A DNA stretch of 64,000 nt from Cannabis sativa (GCF_029168945.1 NC_083605.1:37647280-37711279), one strand, 5' to 3'. Shown: positions 10,053 to 22,960, counted from the first letter of the stretch. Made by a program: numbers and translations. The notes: generated from the letters alone by a model not told the origin.

Positions 10053-11850
10053 CCAGCCATTGCAACAACAACAACAACATCAACTACAACACCAACAACA
10101 ACAACAATAAAACATATAACAACAATAATAACACTTGCCACACTCATCGTCTAGGCAAGTGTCCATGTCGCACCAATAGTAGTCTCTATCTCCTCGCCAA
10201 TTATAGATAGTTGCGTCCCAGTTTACTCTACCCCCAACTCAGTCTTAGTCTAGACTAACCTCTATTGATCCTCCTTAGCCTGTCACAAGAGGCAAAGCTC
10301 CCTCATTGGGATTTTTGGTTCCTATGATGCCACATGTCGGCCATGAGTATCTCACGAAGGCTGCCATCCTGGTGAAGGGTCGAGAGTGGGAACATGTGAA
10401 CCTTTAAAAGAGGGCCACTCGACTATCTTCCATTAAGATGGCTGAAATTGTAGAGGGAACTCGCCGGCCTCTGCCCCTAGGCCCCATGTTTAACCTGTCC
10501 ACAGTGAGTCAATATCTGGTTCCTACGATGGGTAGAGCGATTGCCCCTTATGCTGTTGAAATGATAGACACCATAGGTCGTAGTGTGAGCGAGCTTACTT
10601 TGGAGAAGTGAATGGTTAGTAGTAGTGTTCATCTATACACCCTGTCAATAGCTGCCAGGCAGCAGGCCGCAGGGATAATTATTAGCCTTCTCATTTATGT
10701 CTACTTGAAAAAAGATCTTTATCTCCAGGATGAACTTGGTAATTTATTCCTATTTTCGTTAGATGGCACTATTAACGGAGAGGGGCACCAAGGAAGCAGG
10801 GAATGTGGCCATAGAGCTAAACCAACTTCGCGCGAAGGTCTAGTCTTTGTCCGCTGAAAATAAAGCTTTATGCACCAGAGCTGAGCGGGTCGAGGCTCAA
10901 ATATCCTCTGGCAACCATATGACTCAGGAAGGGTGGGAGGAAAAGTTGGTAGCTGAGGAGAAGAAATGGGATGCCAAATAATTGAAGAAGTATTTAGAGC
11001 ACAAGGCCCAAATTGAGTAGGAGGCTTTAAAGTCAACACAAGAAGCTGAGAAGGATGCACACTCCCTTTGAGAGAACTTAACCAAAGACATAAAAGAGAA
11101 GGACATCGTTGAGGCCCACATCGCGAATAAGTTTGGGACTATCTCTGTCCTGATCCAGCAGGTCAACAACCCTTAAGAGGACACAGACCTGAAGGGCTTC
11201 TGCATTTAGAGCCTCGAAGCTGAAGTGAAAGAGGAGAAGAAGCAAGTGGATGCCTAGGATGTTAGATGTGGCAGTCAAACCCTTCTCTACCAAGGATCCC
11301 ATCATGTAATTGACCTCCATCAGGAGACCATCAATAGGGTGTAGAAGGAAGTTAACCAGTGTCCCTCGAATGGCATAAAGGCATAAAGTGCTTTCGCCGC
11401 AATGCATATTATGAGGGATAGTGCACCCCAACTTGTTCTGGATGCGGTTAATGCGGCTAACAAGGCAGCAGCTAAGGCAAAGAGATATCGTCTTCGCACC
11501 ATGGAGATGTCTTATGTTGTGATCATTCACAATTTATTGTAGGCGGACCCTTCCATACTCCAACATATAAATGAGGTAAAAAGGGAGGAAGTTACTTCGA
11601 AGGTACTTTCCATGCATTGTGGCAAATACCTTGAGGAGTTCCTCTCACAGTTAACAGCGACACTGATGAGGATATTAGTGTGAGGACTCATATTCTCAAG
11701 AATCTCTAGGAGTTGAGGTGTCTTCCATTATGGTCATGGAAAGGCCAGTTTAAGATGCTGCCGAATCTAACCCAGAGCTAGAGGATCCGTCTAATGTCCC
11801 ATCCCTGACAGACTCAACAGTGCCTTTATCTTCACTAGACCATTAAGAGC
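10053..11850 (+). pseudogene. Right half of the decayed gene in element G, with coiled coil
   Basis: The sequence starts in CAA-rich DNA matching the composition at 790-818. Readable pieces include GKAPSLGFLVPMMPHVGHEYL near 10290 and, from about 10764, MALLTERGTKEAGNVAIELNQLRAKV, then AENKALCTRAERVEAQIS and further heptad-like Lys/Glu-rich sequence to about 11180. Another helical piece lies at 11400-11640. Stops interrupt every frame. The coiled coil resembles the C-terminal part of the antisense genes in elements B and C, so I read this as the 3' half of that kind of gene. The evidence is weak in the middle part. Confidence 0.42.
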
Positions 11851-12984
11851 CTTTTTTTGTTTTTCACCTCTTCTACTTGTTCTTTTAAGACAATTTTAAT
11901 TCCTTTTTCTCTTCTTTATGTCGTAGAATTCTATTAATTTATGCCTGGTCCATCAGTTTGTTTATGATACTTGTCTCTAGGAACAACTTAGTTCGCTCTT
12001 TTGACATGGCATTATATTTCAGCATTAATATTCTCAACTCTTAGTCTTATGTGTTGGCATGCGTAGTTGTTTTTGAGGGATATCTTCTTAGGATATTTTG
12101 AAGTGTGTGGTTCCAATGACCTTCACTCCACACCTTTCAACATTGATAGACTTGTTATCCCTCTGCTGGCTTAGGTGGTAGTTTAAGAGGTATCTACTTC
12201 CTTTTGCCAGGCAGGATGGTTTTGATCTTAAACCTCTAAAAATTTCTTGAGCAAACTAAAGTTGCTAAAATCGTGGACAATTTTCTACGTTGTTCCTGGA
12301 TTACCTTATGATCATAGAGCTTTGATATTTTTTTGAAGTTTTGACCTTTTTACCTAAGAAAGCTGCTTTCACATGCTATATAGATTTCATATGGTGTTTT
12401 CCTAGTCAGGATAACACCAATATCAATAGGAGTTCAAGAAAATCCTTAATAGTTTTAATCTTTTTGTAAGACTCTTTTATGAAAGTTGCCAAAAAGGAAT
12501 TCAAGCGAGTACCTCCCACTACAGAGAGTTGTGGCTGAAAACACTTCTCCTTTTGTATTGAGTGTATTTATTTAAGCTTTAAGAAGGGATTCAAGGATTT
12601 TTTAATTTTGTAAGGAAATTGGTTGAAAACACATCTTATTTTAAGCAAGCAAAAAATAATTTAAACGAAAATAACAAAATGCGGCACACCGTACGTTATT
12701 TGGGGCACAATCAGCTAGGCATGATACCCCCCAAGTGATCTGAGAAGTGTGGACGTCTCCACTTTTCTGGTCACTTATTTAAAACATAGCTTGTGGCCTA
12801 AAAAACGTGAAGTCTAAATTGTAAACATAAAGTACTTTTACTGTCATTGCATGATGCCTAAAGGCCATTTGTTCAAAAGTTAAATACATAAATTGTTTAC
12901 ACAAAAGCACTCTAAATAGAGTCGCTACCTGGCATTCACCGCCTATTTGTAATATTGGCGTAAATGATCCGTATTCCAGACATT
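11851..12984. other. Non-coding spacer of element G
   Basis: AT-rich, no gene seen. A run of C followed by an inverted repeat at 12733-12776 (AAGTGATC and GGTCACTT arms, with further pairing inside) corresponds to the hairpin downstream of the antisense genes in A, C and D. This supports G being a Tat-type remnant. It ends where repeat L1 begins. Confidence 0.45.
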
Positions 12985-14262
12985 TGATATTGGAATTATT
13001 TTATCAAGATCTAGTTTTAATAATCAAGTATGTTATTAACATCCTAAACATGAACTTCTAAAACGATATGAAATAAACACATATAAAGTTTCAGGAACCT
13101 TACAGTGGTTGCAACGAAATATAATGTCTCCTTCCCCTCAGATCTCTAACCCTTGTATCCTTTCTGTAGCGGAGTATAACCAAGATCTGAGTCCGAATCT
13201 CCTTTTCTTGAAACTGGATTCTTCACAACCTTACACACTATGATTGAGTACCACTTGATGTGTGTGGGCACTCACTCCTTTCACTATGAGGCTTCAGTTT
13301 TGAAGAAATGAAGAGAGAGAGAGAGAGGTTTCGACTAGGGTAGAGGAGAGGAGGCTAAAATTTCATCTTCTTTTCCCTTTAGCCATCACTACCTATTTAT
13401 CGAAAACCAATTAGGGTTAGGTTAGATTTATTTGGCATTAAAATAATCAAAAAATTAAATGGTAAATTGCTATAGAGTGGTCGGCCATGGATAGTGGGCC
13501 CCACTTTGCAATTTTGCCATTTTTCTCATTTTTCATCTTATTTTCTCAAAAATGCCATTTCTCCAATTTAACCACTTAAATGCCAATTCTAATTATTTAA
13601 TAACTAAAAATTAATTATTAAATAATATTTTCATTTAATATATTTATTCATTAGACTTATCAAAGTCTCTTAATTAACAAATAAACCCTAGATTCTCTTT
13701 TCTTCACAAGTAAGCCCTTACTTAGTGAAAATTCATAAACTAGACATAGTCTAGTTTTAGAATTATAATTGATTAATCAAAATCAATTAACAGAGTCTTA
13801 CAAGTAGTATTGTCTCAACTAGTATGGGGACCATGGGCCTATATATCTGAGCTTCCAATAAGCAGATCTAGAATTCACCAAGTAAATTCACTGACTTATT
13901 AATTCCTCCTTGCATCCACCATAGAATTTGGAATTGCACTTTCAGTTATATTGAACGCTCTATATGTTCCAAGATATAGATATTTTATAAGTTATCCATT
14001 ACTATAATCCCAATAATCAATTATCCTCTATAGATGATTTACATTGTATAGGGATTGATTTGCCTTCAATGTATTTTATCCGTAAAACACTTAGCCACCT
14101 ATAAATGATATTTCATTTAACTAACATAATCTTTAAAATGAGTACTCAACCATTTATCTCTGTTTAGCCAAGCTCGAAGGAAACCATCATTTCACTTCTA
14201 TGTCCTGATAGAAGCTATAGATTCCATATCTATGACTAGCGCTCCCACTCAATTGCACTACC
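12985..14262 (-). repeat. L1, left part: split solo LTR-like repeat of family L
   Basis: This aligns with the first two thirds of L3 (18290-20158) and L4 (58126-60018). It begins TGATATTGGAATTATT where the family has TGTTGGAAATTATT. It is interrupted at 14263 by L2 and resumes at 16134. Strand is given by the TATA box seen on the minus strand in L3 and L4. Confidence 0.85.
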
Positions 14263-16128
14263 TGCTGGGTTTTGTGCCCTAAATAAAACCAATTTTAATA
14301 TAATCAGATTTACTTATTAATAAAGATCATAAATAACATTTTATGTTGCATGGTTCACATGATTTATTTCATGATTATATATACATAATGTATGAATTCT
14401 ATTTAACTCTAGAACATATGAATTTGTTAACGATTATAGTGTTGTAAGCACAGTGGAATATAATCTTAATTATATGTTCGAAAGTTTATTCCCTGATTTG
14501 TCAGTTCACTGGATTTAGACTGACATGATAATTAGCGATAGGTATTCTTACACCTTGGATAAGTGTTAAGTCCTTTCCAGGGCATTGGCAAAGTTTACCA
14601 GTATCGGATGTATGGAGTATACATCGGAAGGGACCGATATTGAACTTTGATTAGATTTGTTAAAATTTACCGTAATATCTATTCAATTCAATATCACCTG
14701 TTGATCCTAGATCAAATGATCTTAATCCTGATATGGTTATGTTCGATCTCAAGAGTATTATACATGTTCTTTAATTTGTTAGTTAAGCCTACTTTTGGGT
14801 CAGGGTGATACGTGCATTTTGGGAACATGATAGTATAATTGAGTGGGAGCGCTAACATAAATATGGAGTCTATAACTTGTATAGGAATTTAGAAGTGAAA
14901 CGATGATATCCTTCGAGCTTGGCTAAACAAAGATAAATGGTTGAGATCTCATTTCCCTTCGCTGAAATATCATTTGTACGGAGCTAAGTGTTTTAAGGAT
15001 AAAATACATTGAAGGTGTAACGGAAATTTAGTTCCTATTCAATGTAGATTATCTATTAGAGGGTCATTGATCAAATTAGGATTATAACAATGGATCATTA
15101 ATAGCGTATCTATATCGTGGAACATATAGAGCATTCTATATGACTGAGAGTGCAATTCCAAGTTCTAAGTGTGGATTCAATAAGGAATTAATAAGTAAGG
15201 GAATTTACTTGGTAATTTCGGTTCGACTTATTGGAAGCTCGGTTTATATAGGCCCATGGTCCCCATACTAGTTGAGACCATACTGCTTGTAAGACTCAGT
15301 TAATTGATTTTGATTAATCAATTATAATTCTAATGTTCGACTATGTCTACTTTATGAATTTTCACTAAGCAATGGCGAAATTGTAAGGAAAAGAGATTCT
15401 AGTTTTATTTATTAATTAAGATACTTTATATGTCTAAATTTATAAATATATTAAATGATAATATTATTTAATAATTGTTTTTATTTATTAATAATTAGAA
15501 TTGGCATTTAAATGGTTAAATTGGAAAATTGGCATTTTTGAGAAAATGGGACTGAAAAATAACAAAATGGGAAAGTTGCAAAGTGAGGCCCAATTTCCTT
15601 ATATGGCCGGCCACTATGCAAGCTTTTTACTATTTCTTTTTCTATTATTTTAATTCCATACAATTCTAACCTAAACGTAGATGGCATTCGATAAATAAAA
15701 AGTGTGGCTTTAAGAAACTATGACTTGTGCATATTGTTTCTTTCAGAAAAAGCCATAGCCGCCCCTCACTCTCTTTTCTTCTCTTCAAATTTTGAAATTC
15801 CTTGAGTGATAGAGTAGTGCCCACACACATCAAGTGGTATCTCAATCATAATTTGTAAGACTGTGAAGAATCCAAACAACAAGAAGGAGAATCAACATCA
15901 AAGGAAGAAGAGAAAGAGATCCAGGTTCAGATCTTGGTGATGCTATGCTACAGAAAGGAATCAAGGGCTAAAGATCTGAACGAAAGGAGTCATTATATTT
16001 TGCTGCACCCAATGTAAGGTTTACTAATGAAACATTGGGTGTTTATTTCATTGTTTTAGAATTCATATTAGGATGCTAATGAAACATACTTGGTAGTAAA
16101 TCTAGATCCTGGTAAAATATTTCCAACA
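14263..16128 (+). repeat. L2: complete 1866-bp LTR-like repeat inserted in L1
   Basis: It begins TGCTGGGTTTTGTGCCC and ends ATTTCCAACA, the reverse complement of L3/L4. The 5-bp target-site duplication CTACC is perfect (14258-14262 and 16129-16133). There is no internal retroelement domain, so it looks like a solo LTR or a very reduced element. A decayed TATA-like stretch lies near 15694. It sits inside L1 in the opposite direction. Confidence 0.9.
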
Positions 16129-16133
16129 CTACC

Positions 16134-16508
16134 ATGTTCCCAAAATGTACGTATCACCCTGACCAAAAAGTAGGCTTAGCTAACAAATCAAAGAACATGT
16201 ATAATACTCTTGAGATCGAACGTAACCATGTCAGGATTAAGATCATTGGATCTAGGATTAACTAGGTTATATTGAATTGAATAGATATTACGGTAAATTT
16301 ATCATATTTGATCCAAGTTCAACATCGGTCCCTTCCGATGCATACTCCATACATCCAACCCATGATTTACTTTAACCAATGCCCTAGAAAGCACATAGCA
16401 CTTATCCAAGGTGCAAGTAAACTATTTTGTAGATTATCATATCAGTTAAACCAAGTGTATTGATAAATCTAGGAATATATATTTCATCACACAATCTTGA
16501 TTACTTTC
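16134..16508 (-). repeat. L1, right part, cut by the LTR of element E
   Basis: This continues L1 after the CTACC duplication with ATGTTCCCAAAATGTACGT, as in L3 and L4. It stops at 16508, where E's LTR starts with TGTAATGACC. The rest of L1 is not in the window beside E, so E probably inserted into L1 and its far flank is lost or elsewhere. Confidence 0.8.
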
Positions 16509-18006
16509 TGTAATGACCTCTTAGTTTAATTTAGAAATTAGCAGTTAATCATGTTTAATTATGAAAATTATTTAATATATATTTGAATAATTATTTATAC
16601 TGTTATTATTGAATTCTGAAATGCATTTTATGTCATATAGTGATTTTCATAATTTTGCATTTCCGGTGCCCGGTAACATGGAACTCGGTGTTTGGCTCTG
16701 TAAAATTACAACATAGTATGTTAGTATTGTGGGACGGTTTATTAGACATTGGGAATGTCGGGATTGGCCGGGAATTTAGAATTTCCCAAAATACCCCTTT
16801 AGTGTTATTTATGTTATTTTAGGGTGAAGGGGCAAAATGGTCATTTTGCCCCATTTATGTTTTGTCCTTTAGTGGACTTAGAAATTGGAAATTTAAATGT
16901 TATTTGATTGTTATGTTGGCTGAAATAAAAGGTTTATGTTGCATTTATTTTCATTTTCCAAACATAGAAAAAATTAGAAAATTCTCAAACTCTTTCTCTC
17001 TCTCTTTTCGGCCAAGCTTGGGGGGCTGCTAGGGCTGTGATTCCTTGCTAAATTCAAGTGTTTTTCTCAAGTTCATAGTAATTCTAGTAGAGGTAATCCT
17101 TATCTAGCTTCTCTTCTTTTAGTTTCTTTAATTTTGATGAAAAGATGATGTTTGCATGCTTAGTTTAGGTTGTTGTTGTTGCTGTGATTTTGTTGTTGTT
17201 TGCAGAGGTTTAAGCATGATTATTTGAGTTGAATTGAGCTGCTAGTAATGCATGATTAGTGGTCTTGTTTAAAGTTATGGATTTTCTATTCAAAAGCTTA
17301 AGTTTTCAAAGAGAAATTTTTAAATTGGTTGCTGTGATTGTTGCATGAGTTTGTGTATGTTTTCTGCAGCTTCTAAATGCATGTTTATGTAGTTTTAATC
17401 AAGGTTTGATGCTTGTAGGTGAGCTTTAGCCAAGTTTGAGTTTGAAACTCAAAGCTTGGAGCTCACATGGCATTTTTAGTATCTGTGCATTCTGGGCTGT
17501 TTTAGGGTATTTAGAACAGGTCTGGAAGGTTTGGGGTGAATTGGATTTGATTTGAGGAATGTGTGAATTTTTGAAAGTTTCCTGCGAGGAACCGGAATTC
17601 CGATTGTGCATCTGGAATTCCGGATGGGGTTCAGGAATTTCCAGAACAGGAATTCCGGTTGTGCAACCGGTCTGCCGGTTGGGAAATTTTCAAGAACCCT
17701 AGACTTTCTCGTTTTTATGTTAATTGGGGTATTGCCATGCTTTTTATCGATAGGGAAACTTTTAGTTCCTAGTTTAAGTCCCCGGGAAGTGATTTAGCGT
17801 ATCACTTATAGTATTGTGATTGTTATGGTTTAGGAGCTTGTAAACCACCGCGCATTTCGTTCCAGTCAGGTTGACCGGCACACCTGAATTCGTAATTGAG
17901 GTAAGATTAGTATAACAGTATGCATATATGTTACATGTTTAGCGTGCATGTAGGAAGCCTGTTAGATTACATTAGATATGTATGTTGGCTTCGAACCATC
18001 CGACTG

Positions 18007-18289
18007 TGTCACATCGGTACAGGCTAGAGTATGACCAGTGTACCGAGTATAGGCTCACACTGTATCACATCGGTACAGGCTAGAGTATGACTAGCAGCTG
18101 GAGTATGACCAGTGTACCGAGTATAGGCTGATACTAGGGCTGGTGGTTCTGTACTACTTGACGTATCACATCAGTACAGGCTAGAGTATGACTAGCAGCT
18201 GGAGTATGACCAGTGTACTGAGTATAGGCTGATACTGTAACACATCGGTATAGGCTAGAGTATGACTAGCAGCTGGAGTATGACCAGTG
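18007..18289 (+). repeat. Tandem repeat inside E's LTR
   Basis: About four copies of a roughly 70-bp unit containing CACATCGGTACAGGCTAGAG, GACTAGCAGCTGGAGTATG and ACCAGTGTACCGAGTATAGG. Copies lose or keep the middle segment. The last unit is cut by L3 and continues at 20159-20185. Confidence 0.85.
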
Positions 18290-20158
18290 TGTTGGAAATT
18301 ATTTTACCAGGATCTAGATTTACTAACAAGTATGTTGGATTAACAACCTAATATGAATTCTAAAACAATGAAAATAAACACATATAAAGTTAGAAAACCT
18401 TACAGTGGGTGCAGCGGAATAATATGACTCCTTCCGTTCAGATCTCTAGCCCTTGATTCCTTTCTGTAGCAGAGCATCACCAAGATCTGAACATGGATCT
18501 TCTTTTCTCCTTCTTTGATGCAGAAATTCCATAGTCTTCCATACTATGATTGAGATACCACTTGATGTGTGTGGGCACTACTCATTCACTCAAGGGAATT
18601 CGAAAAACAGAGAAGAAAGAAAGAAAGAGAGAGAGTGGCGGTTTCATAGTGTTTGAGAGAATAAACTGTAAAGTCTCTGTGTCTCAAAACTGAAGCCTTT
18701 ACCTTCTATTTATAGAATACCACATAGGGTTAAAGTTGAATTATTTGGCATTTGAAAAATGAAAAATAAAATGAGAAATAGGGGTAAAGGTGGCCGGCCA
18801 TGTGTTGAGGAAACACAAATCTTTCCACTTTTCCAACTTTCCTATTTCATCATTTCTAGTTTCCCATTTTCTCAAAATTGCCAATTCTCTCTTTCAACTT
18901 CATAAATGTCAAATCTAATTATTTAATAACTATAATTAATTATTAAATAATATATTGTTATTTATTTTATTTATTAATAAAAACTAATCAAAGTTTTCCA
19001 ATTAATAAATATACCCTTTAAACTCTCTATTTACTGTTTTACCCTTGCTTAGTGAAAATTCATAAAGTAGACAAAGTCTAACTTTTAGAATTTTAATTGA
19101 TTAATTAAAATCAATTAACTGAGTCTTACAAGCAGTATGGTCTCAACTAGTATGGGGACCATGGGTCTATATAACCGAGCTTCCAATAAGTCGAACCGAA
19201 TTTACCAAGTAAATTCCCTAACTTATTAATTCCTCATTGAATCCACACGTAGAACTTGGAATTGCACTCTCAGTCATATAGAAATGCTTTATATGTTCCA
19301 CGATATAGACACGTCATTAGTTATCCATTATTATAACCCTAATGTGATCAATGATCCTCTATATAGATGATTTACACTGTACAGGGATTAAATTACCGTA
19401 ACACCCTACAATGTATTTTATCCTTAAAACACTTAACCCTGTATAAATGATATTTCACCTAAGTGAAATGAGATCTCCACCATTTATCTTCGTTTGGTTA
19501 AGCTCGAAGGAAATCATCCTTTACTTCTAATTGCCAAATAGAAGCTATAGATTCCATATTTATGTTAGCGCTCCCACTAAATTGCATTACCGTGTTCCCA
19601 AAATGTACGTATCACCCTGATACAAAACTAGGCTTAACTAACAAATCAAAGAACACGAGTAACACTCTTAAAATTGAACCTAACCATATCAGGATTTCGA
19701 TCATGTGATCTAGGATCAACAGGTGATATTGAATTGAATAGATATTACGGTAAATTTTAACATATCTAATCAAAGTTCAATATCGGTCCCTTCCGATGTA
19801 TACTCCATACATCCGATACTGGTAAACTTTGCCAATGTCCTGGAAAGGACATAACACTTTTCCAATGTGTAAGAATACCTATCGCTGATTATACCATGTC
19901 AGTCTAAATCCTGTGTTCTGACAAATCAGGGAATAAACTTTTGAACATATAATAAGGATTATATTCCACTGTGCTGACAACACTATAATCTTTAACCAAC
20001 TCATATGTTCTGGAATTAAAAAGAATTCATACATTATATACCTATAATCATGAAATAAATCATGTGAACCATGCAACATAAAATGTTATTTCTGATCTTT
20101 ATTAACAAGTAAATCTGATTATATGAAATGAGTTTTATTTAGGGCATAAAACCCAACA
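18290..20158 (-). repeat. L3: complete 1869-bp LTR-like repeat in E's LTR
   Basis: It begins TGTTGGAAATTATTTTACC and ends AAACCCAACA, with the perfect duplication CAGTG on both sides (18285-18289, 20159-20163). On the minus strand a TATA-like TTCTATAAATAG (near 18710-18722) indicates LTR orientation. No coding domain is present. Confidence 0.93.
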
Positions 20159-20691
20159 CAGTGTACCGAGTATAGGCTGTTACTTGTCAATAGTACCGTC
20201 TTATGAATGTTCAGGACTCAGTATCGTGTGGGACACGGTAGTTAGGGTTATGGTCAGGGGTATGGGCGTCTGATCATAACTCGGGATTTATGTATGATAT
20301 TTGATTATGCTTTTCTTACTGAGTCTGTCGACTCACAGTGCTATGTTTATGTGTAGGTAAGGGCAAGGCTAAGGCTGAAGGACCGTGAGAGCGAGCCGGT
20401 GAAGATTGTACATGTCGGGGCGGTTAGGCCTGGAGCGTACGATCCTCGGGACAGCAAGGCTATTTTTGTAATTAGTCGCTAGGCGACAAGTATTTTGTAT
20501 AGTCAGTGAGCTTTTGTAAATGTTTTGTAATTGGGATCCCGAGTATTTTTGTATAAATATTTTATAAGTTTAATTAAAAAGCAAAAATTTTAATTAATCA
20601 CGATTTCCATAAACCTCGTTGATTAGCAACGAGCTGCACAGCATGTTTAAAAATCACGTAATACTCCTATGCTAGTTAGGGTGTTACAATT

Positions 20692-20703
20692 TGGTATCAG
20701 AGC
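20692..20703 (+). other. Primer-binding site of element E (initiator Met tRNA)
   Basis: TGGTATCAGAGC, three bases after the LTR end, is complementary to the 3' end of plant initiator-Met tRNA, the usual primer of chromoviruses and many copia elements. Confidence 0.9.
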
Positions 20704-20969
20704 CGCCAGGTTGTCTTCCGAAGATCGTCACGACATGTACAATCATCATCAGCAGTTAGCTCGTTCTACGGTTCAGTAAGCTTTTATTGTTTTAGTAGTT
20801 TATTTAATTTTTATGAAATAAGAAAAGCTTGATAGGAAGCATGTTAGTAGCCTGATAGTAGAATAGGCGCATGTTTTGTTTTTAATTTCCAAATTAAGCG
20901 GCATTAGTAAGCTCTCTTTGATCATGACCTGATGTGCCAACTCTTGGTTTCGCAGGCGGTTCCGACTAG

Positions 20970-22235
20970 ATGGACGCCAGGCGGAATACCAGGAGCCAGG
21001 GCAACTCAGTAGGGTCGAATCAGAGTCAGGGAGCCCAGTTTCCCCCGCAAGCTAGGGGCCGTGGTAGAGGTCCCAGGGGCAGGGCTCGTGGTCAGGGTGA
21101 TGAGAACCCACCACAGGCTGCCCAGGCTGCCCAAGTCGATCAGGAAGCCCAGAACTGGGAAACTAGGTTTGCTGAAATGCAAGCCAGAATAGAGGAGCAA
21201 GATCTAGAGATTTAGAGATTGAGGCAGCAGGGGGCTCCTGCAGTGCCTGTGCCAGAAGTTCCAATGGCATCCGCCCTTGCTGCTCAGGCCGAGATAGTGG
21301 TAGCGGCAAACAGAATGGAACCCTTGTATGAAAGGTTCCGGAAGCAAGCACCTCCGGTTTTTCTGGGAGGTCCAGATGTCTTGAAAGTCGAGCAATGGCT
21401 AACGGTGATAACCAAGATACTGAATTTTATGGGTGTCACCTGGAATGATAGGGTGGTGTGTGCCACTTTCCTGTTCCAAGAAGACGCTGTAGTTTGGTGG
21501 GACATGGTGTCTCGGATTCATGATGTCACCACCATGACCTGGAAAAGGTTCCAGGAACTCTTCAATGCAAAATATTATAACGAGGCAGTCAGAAGTTCCA
21601 AGAGGAAAGAGTTCACCCACCTGACTCAGCGGGAAAATATGAGCGTAACTGAGTATACTACCCAGGTCGATCGGTTGGCGAGGTCAGCCTCGGGAATAGT
21701 GCCAACCGATTTCAGCAAGAAGGATAAGTATCTTGACGGGTTAAATGTGAAGATCAAACACGACCTGATGATCACCACTGACGACAAGATTACCTATGCT
21801 GAGATGGTGGAGAAGGCACTGGGAGCTGAGGGCGCAGTTTGATGTATGTCGGAGTCAGCTAGTACTCCAGCGAGTGGCGGGGCTCCTACCCCTCCTGCAT
21901 CAGGTTTTAGCAGGGGAGGTAGTGGTTCAACCATGGATCAAAAGAGGAGAACATCCATTGGATCCGGTGGCTCGAGTGAGAATAAGAGGTTCCGAGGGAA
22001 CCACAGTAGCGGTAGTCGTCAGGGTGGTGCTGAGACCCGGTTCTCTTATCCTGAGTGCCCCAGTTGCAAAAGGCACCATCAGGGTGAGTGCAAAGGTCAG
22101 TGATGCTTTTAGTGTGGCATGCCTGGACACTACAAGAGGGATTGTCCCCAGCTCCGATCAGAGGCACCAAGGGCTCCGGGGAGACCCACTCCAGCTCGAG
22201 TGTTCGCCATCGCGCAGGCTGATGCAGATGCTAGC
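20970..22235 (+). pseudogene. Gag of element E
   Basis: The reading starts MDARRNTRSQG at 20970 and keeps one frame throughout. It has an Arg/Gly/Gln-rich N-terminus, a helical segment, then the retrotransposon Gag domain (VFLGGPDVLKVEQWL to DYLDG-like GLNVKIKHDL, about 21350-21780). A Ser/Gly-rich region and a CCHC zinc knuckle (CFxCGMPGHYKRDC, about 22104-22145) follow. In-frame stops lie at 21213 (TAG), 21840 (TGA), 22101 (TGA) and 22110 (TAG, inside the knuckle). There is no frameshift, so decay here is by point mutation. Confidence 0.87.
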
Positions 22236-22960
22236 CCCTCAGTTGTAACAGGTCAGCTTTCAGTTAATAACTCGTATTACTCAGTGCTGTTTGATTCTGG
22301 GGCCACACATTCTTATGTGGCAGCCAGAATCTTTAGTAAGTTGGGTAGACCGTATGATAGTTATGAATCAGGGTTTGGAACCCTATTACCTGGTGGAGAG
22401 TTAGTTATCTCCAAAAGGTGGATTAGGTCTATGCCGATCAGAATAGATGGTAGACAGTTAAGTGTTGACTTGAAAGAGATGAGCCTAGTAGAGTTTGATA
22501 TTATTTTAGGAATGGATTTCCTATCGAAATACTCAGCCAGTATTGATTGCAAGAAGAAGATGGTGATCTTTCAACCGGAAAATGATGAACCATTTGTGTT
22601 TGTTGGTTCAGTTCGGGGATCTCGGATCCCCGTGATTTCGGCCATGTCAGCTAAGGAGTTATTACATGGCGGTTGTTTAGGGTTAACGGCCGTGGTGATG
22701 GACACCACTCGGCCAGATACCATTCGGCCAAAGGACATCAAGGTGGTTTGGGAATTTCTAGATGTTTTTCCCGAAGAACTTCTAGGGTTACCACCTCAGC
22801 GGGAGATTGACTTCTTTATAGATCTTGCACCATAAGTGGAACCGATTTCCAAGGCTCCGTATAGAATGGCTCCAGCTGAACTTAAGGAGTTAAGGATTCA
22901 ACTTCAGGGGTTGCTTGACATAGGGTTTATTCGGCCTAGTGTGTCACCCTGGGGAGCTCC
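22236..22960 (+). pseudogene. Protease and start of reverse transcriptase of element E, cut by element B
   Basis: This continues the same frame. The protease active site is LFDSGATHSYVA (DSG, about 22285-22325) and the second half has FDIILGMDFLSKY. The RT N-terminus follows (DVFPEELLGLPPQREIDFFIDL, a TAA at 22833, [24 protein letters not shown]) and stops at 22960, where element B was inserted. The RT reading resumes in phase right after the duplicated GCTCC at 34387-34391. Confidence 0.88.

Larger units (their letters stand above)
16509..20688 (+). repeat. 5' LTR of element E (about 2.3 kb without the nested L3)
   Basis: It starts TGTAATGACC and ends GGTGTTACA. The primer-binding site begins three bases later. 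It contains a 70-bp tandem repeat (18007-18289 and 20159-20185), a CG-poor decayed middle part and the inserted L3. No second copy is in the window, so the borders rest on TG/CA ends and on the primer-binding site. Confidence 0.8.

Noticed and set aside
10719..11530. Minus-strand open frames of 80-150 codons
   Set aside because: They lie opposite the decayed plus-strand coiled-coil region and carry no motif.
18007..18289. Regular repeat considered as a CRISPR-like array
   Set aside because: This is a plant LTR with imperfect 70-bp tandem copies and no unique spacers.
21204..22170. Several minus-strand frames across E's gag
   Set aside because: Shadows of the plus-strand gag-pol frame, which has clear Gag, knuckle and protease motifs.
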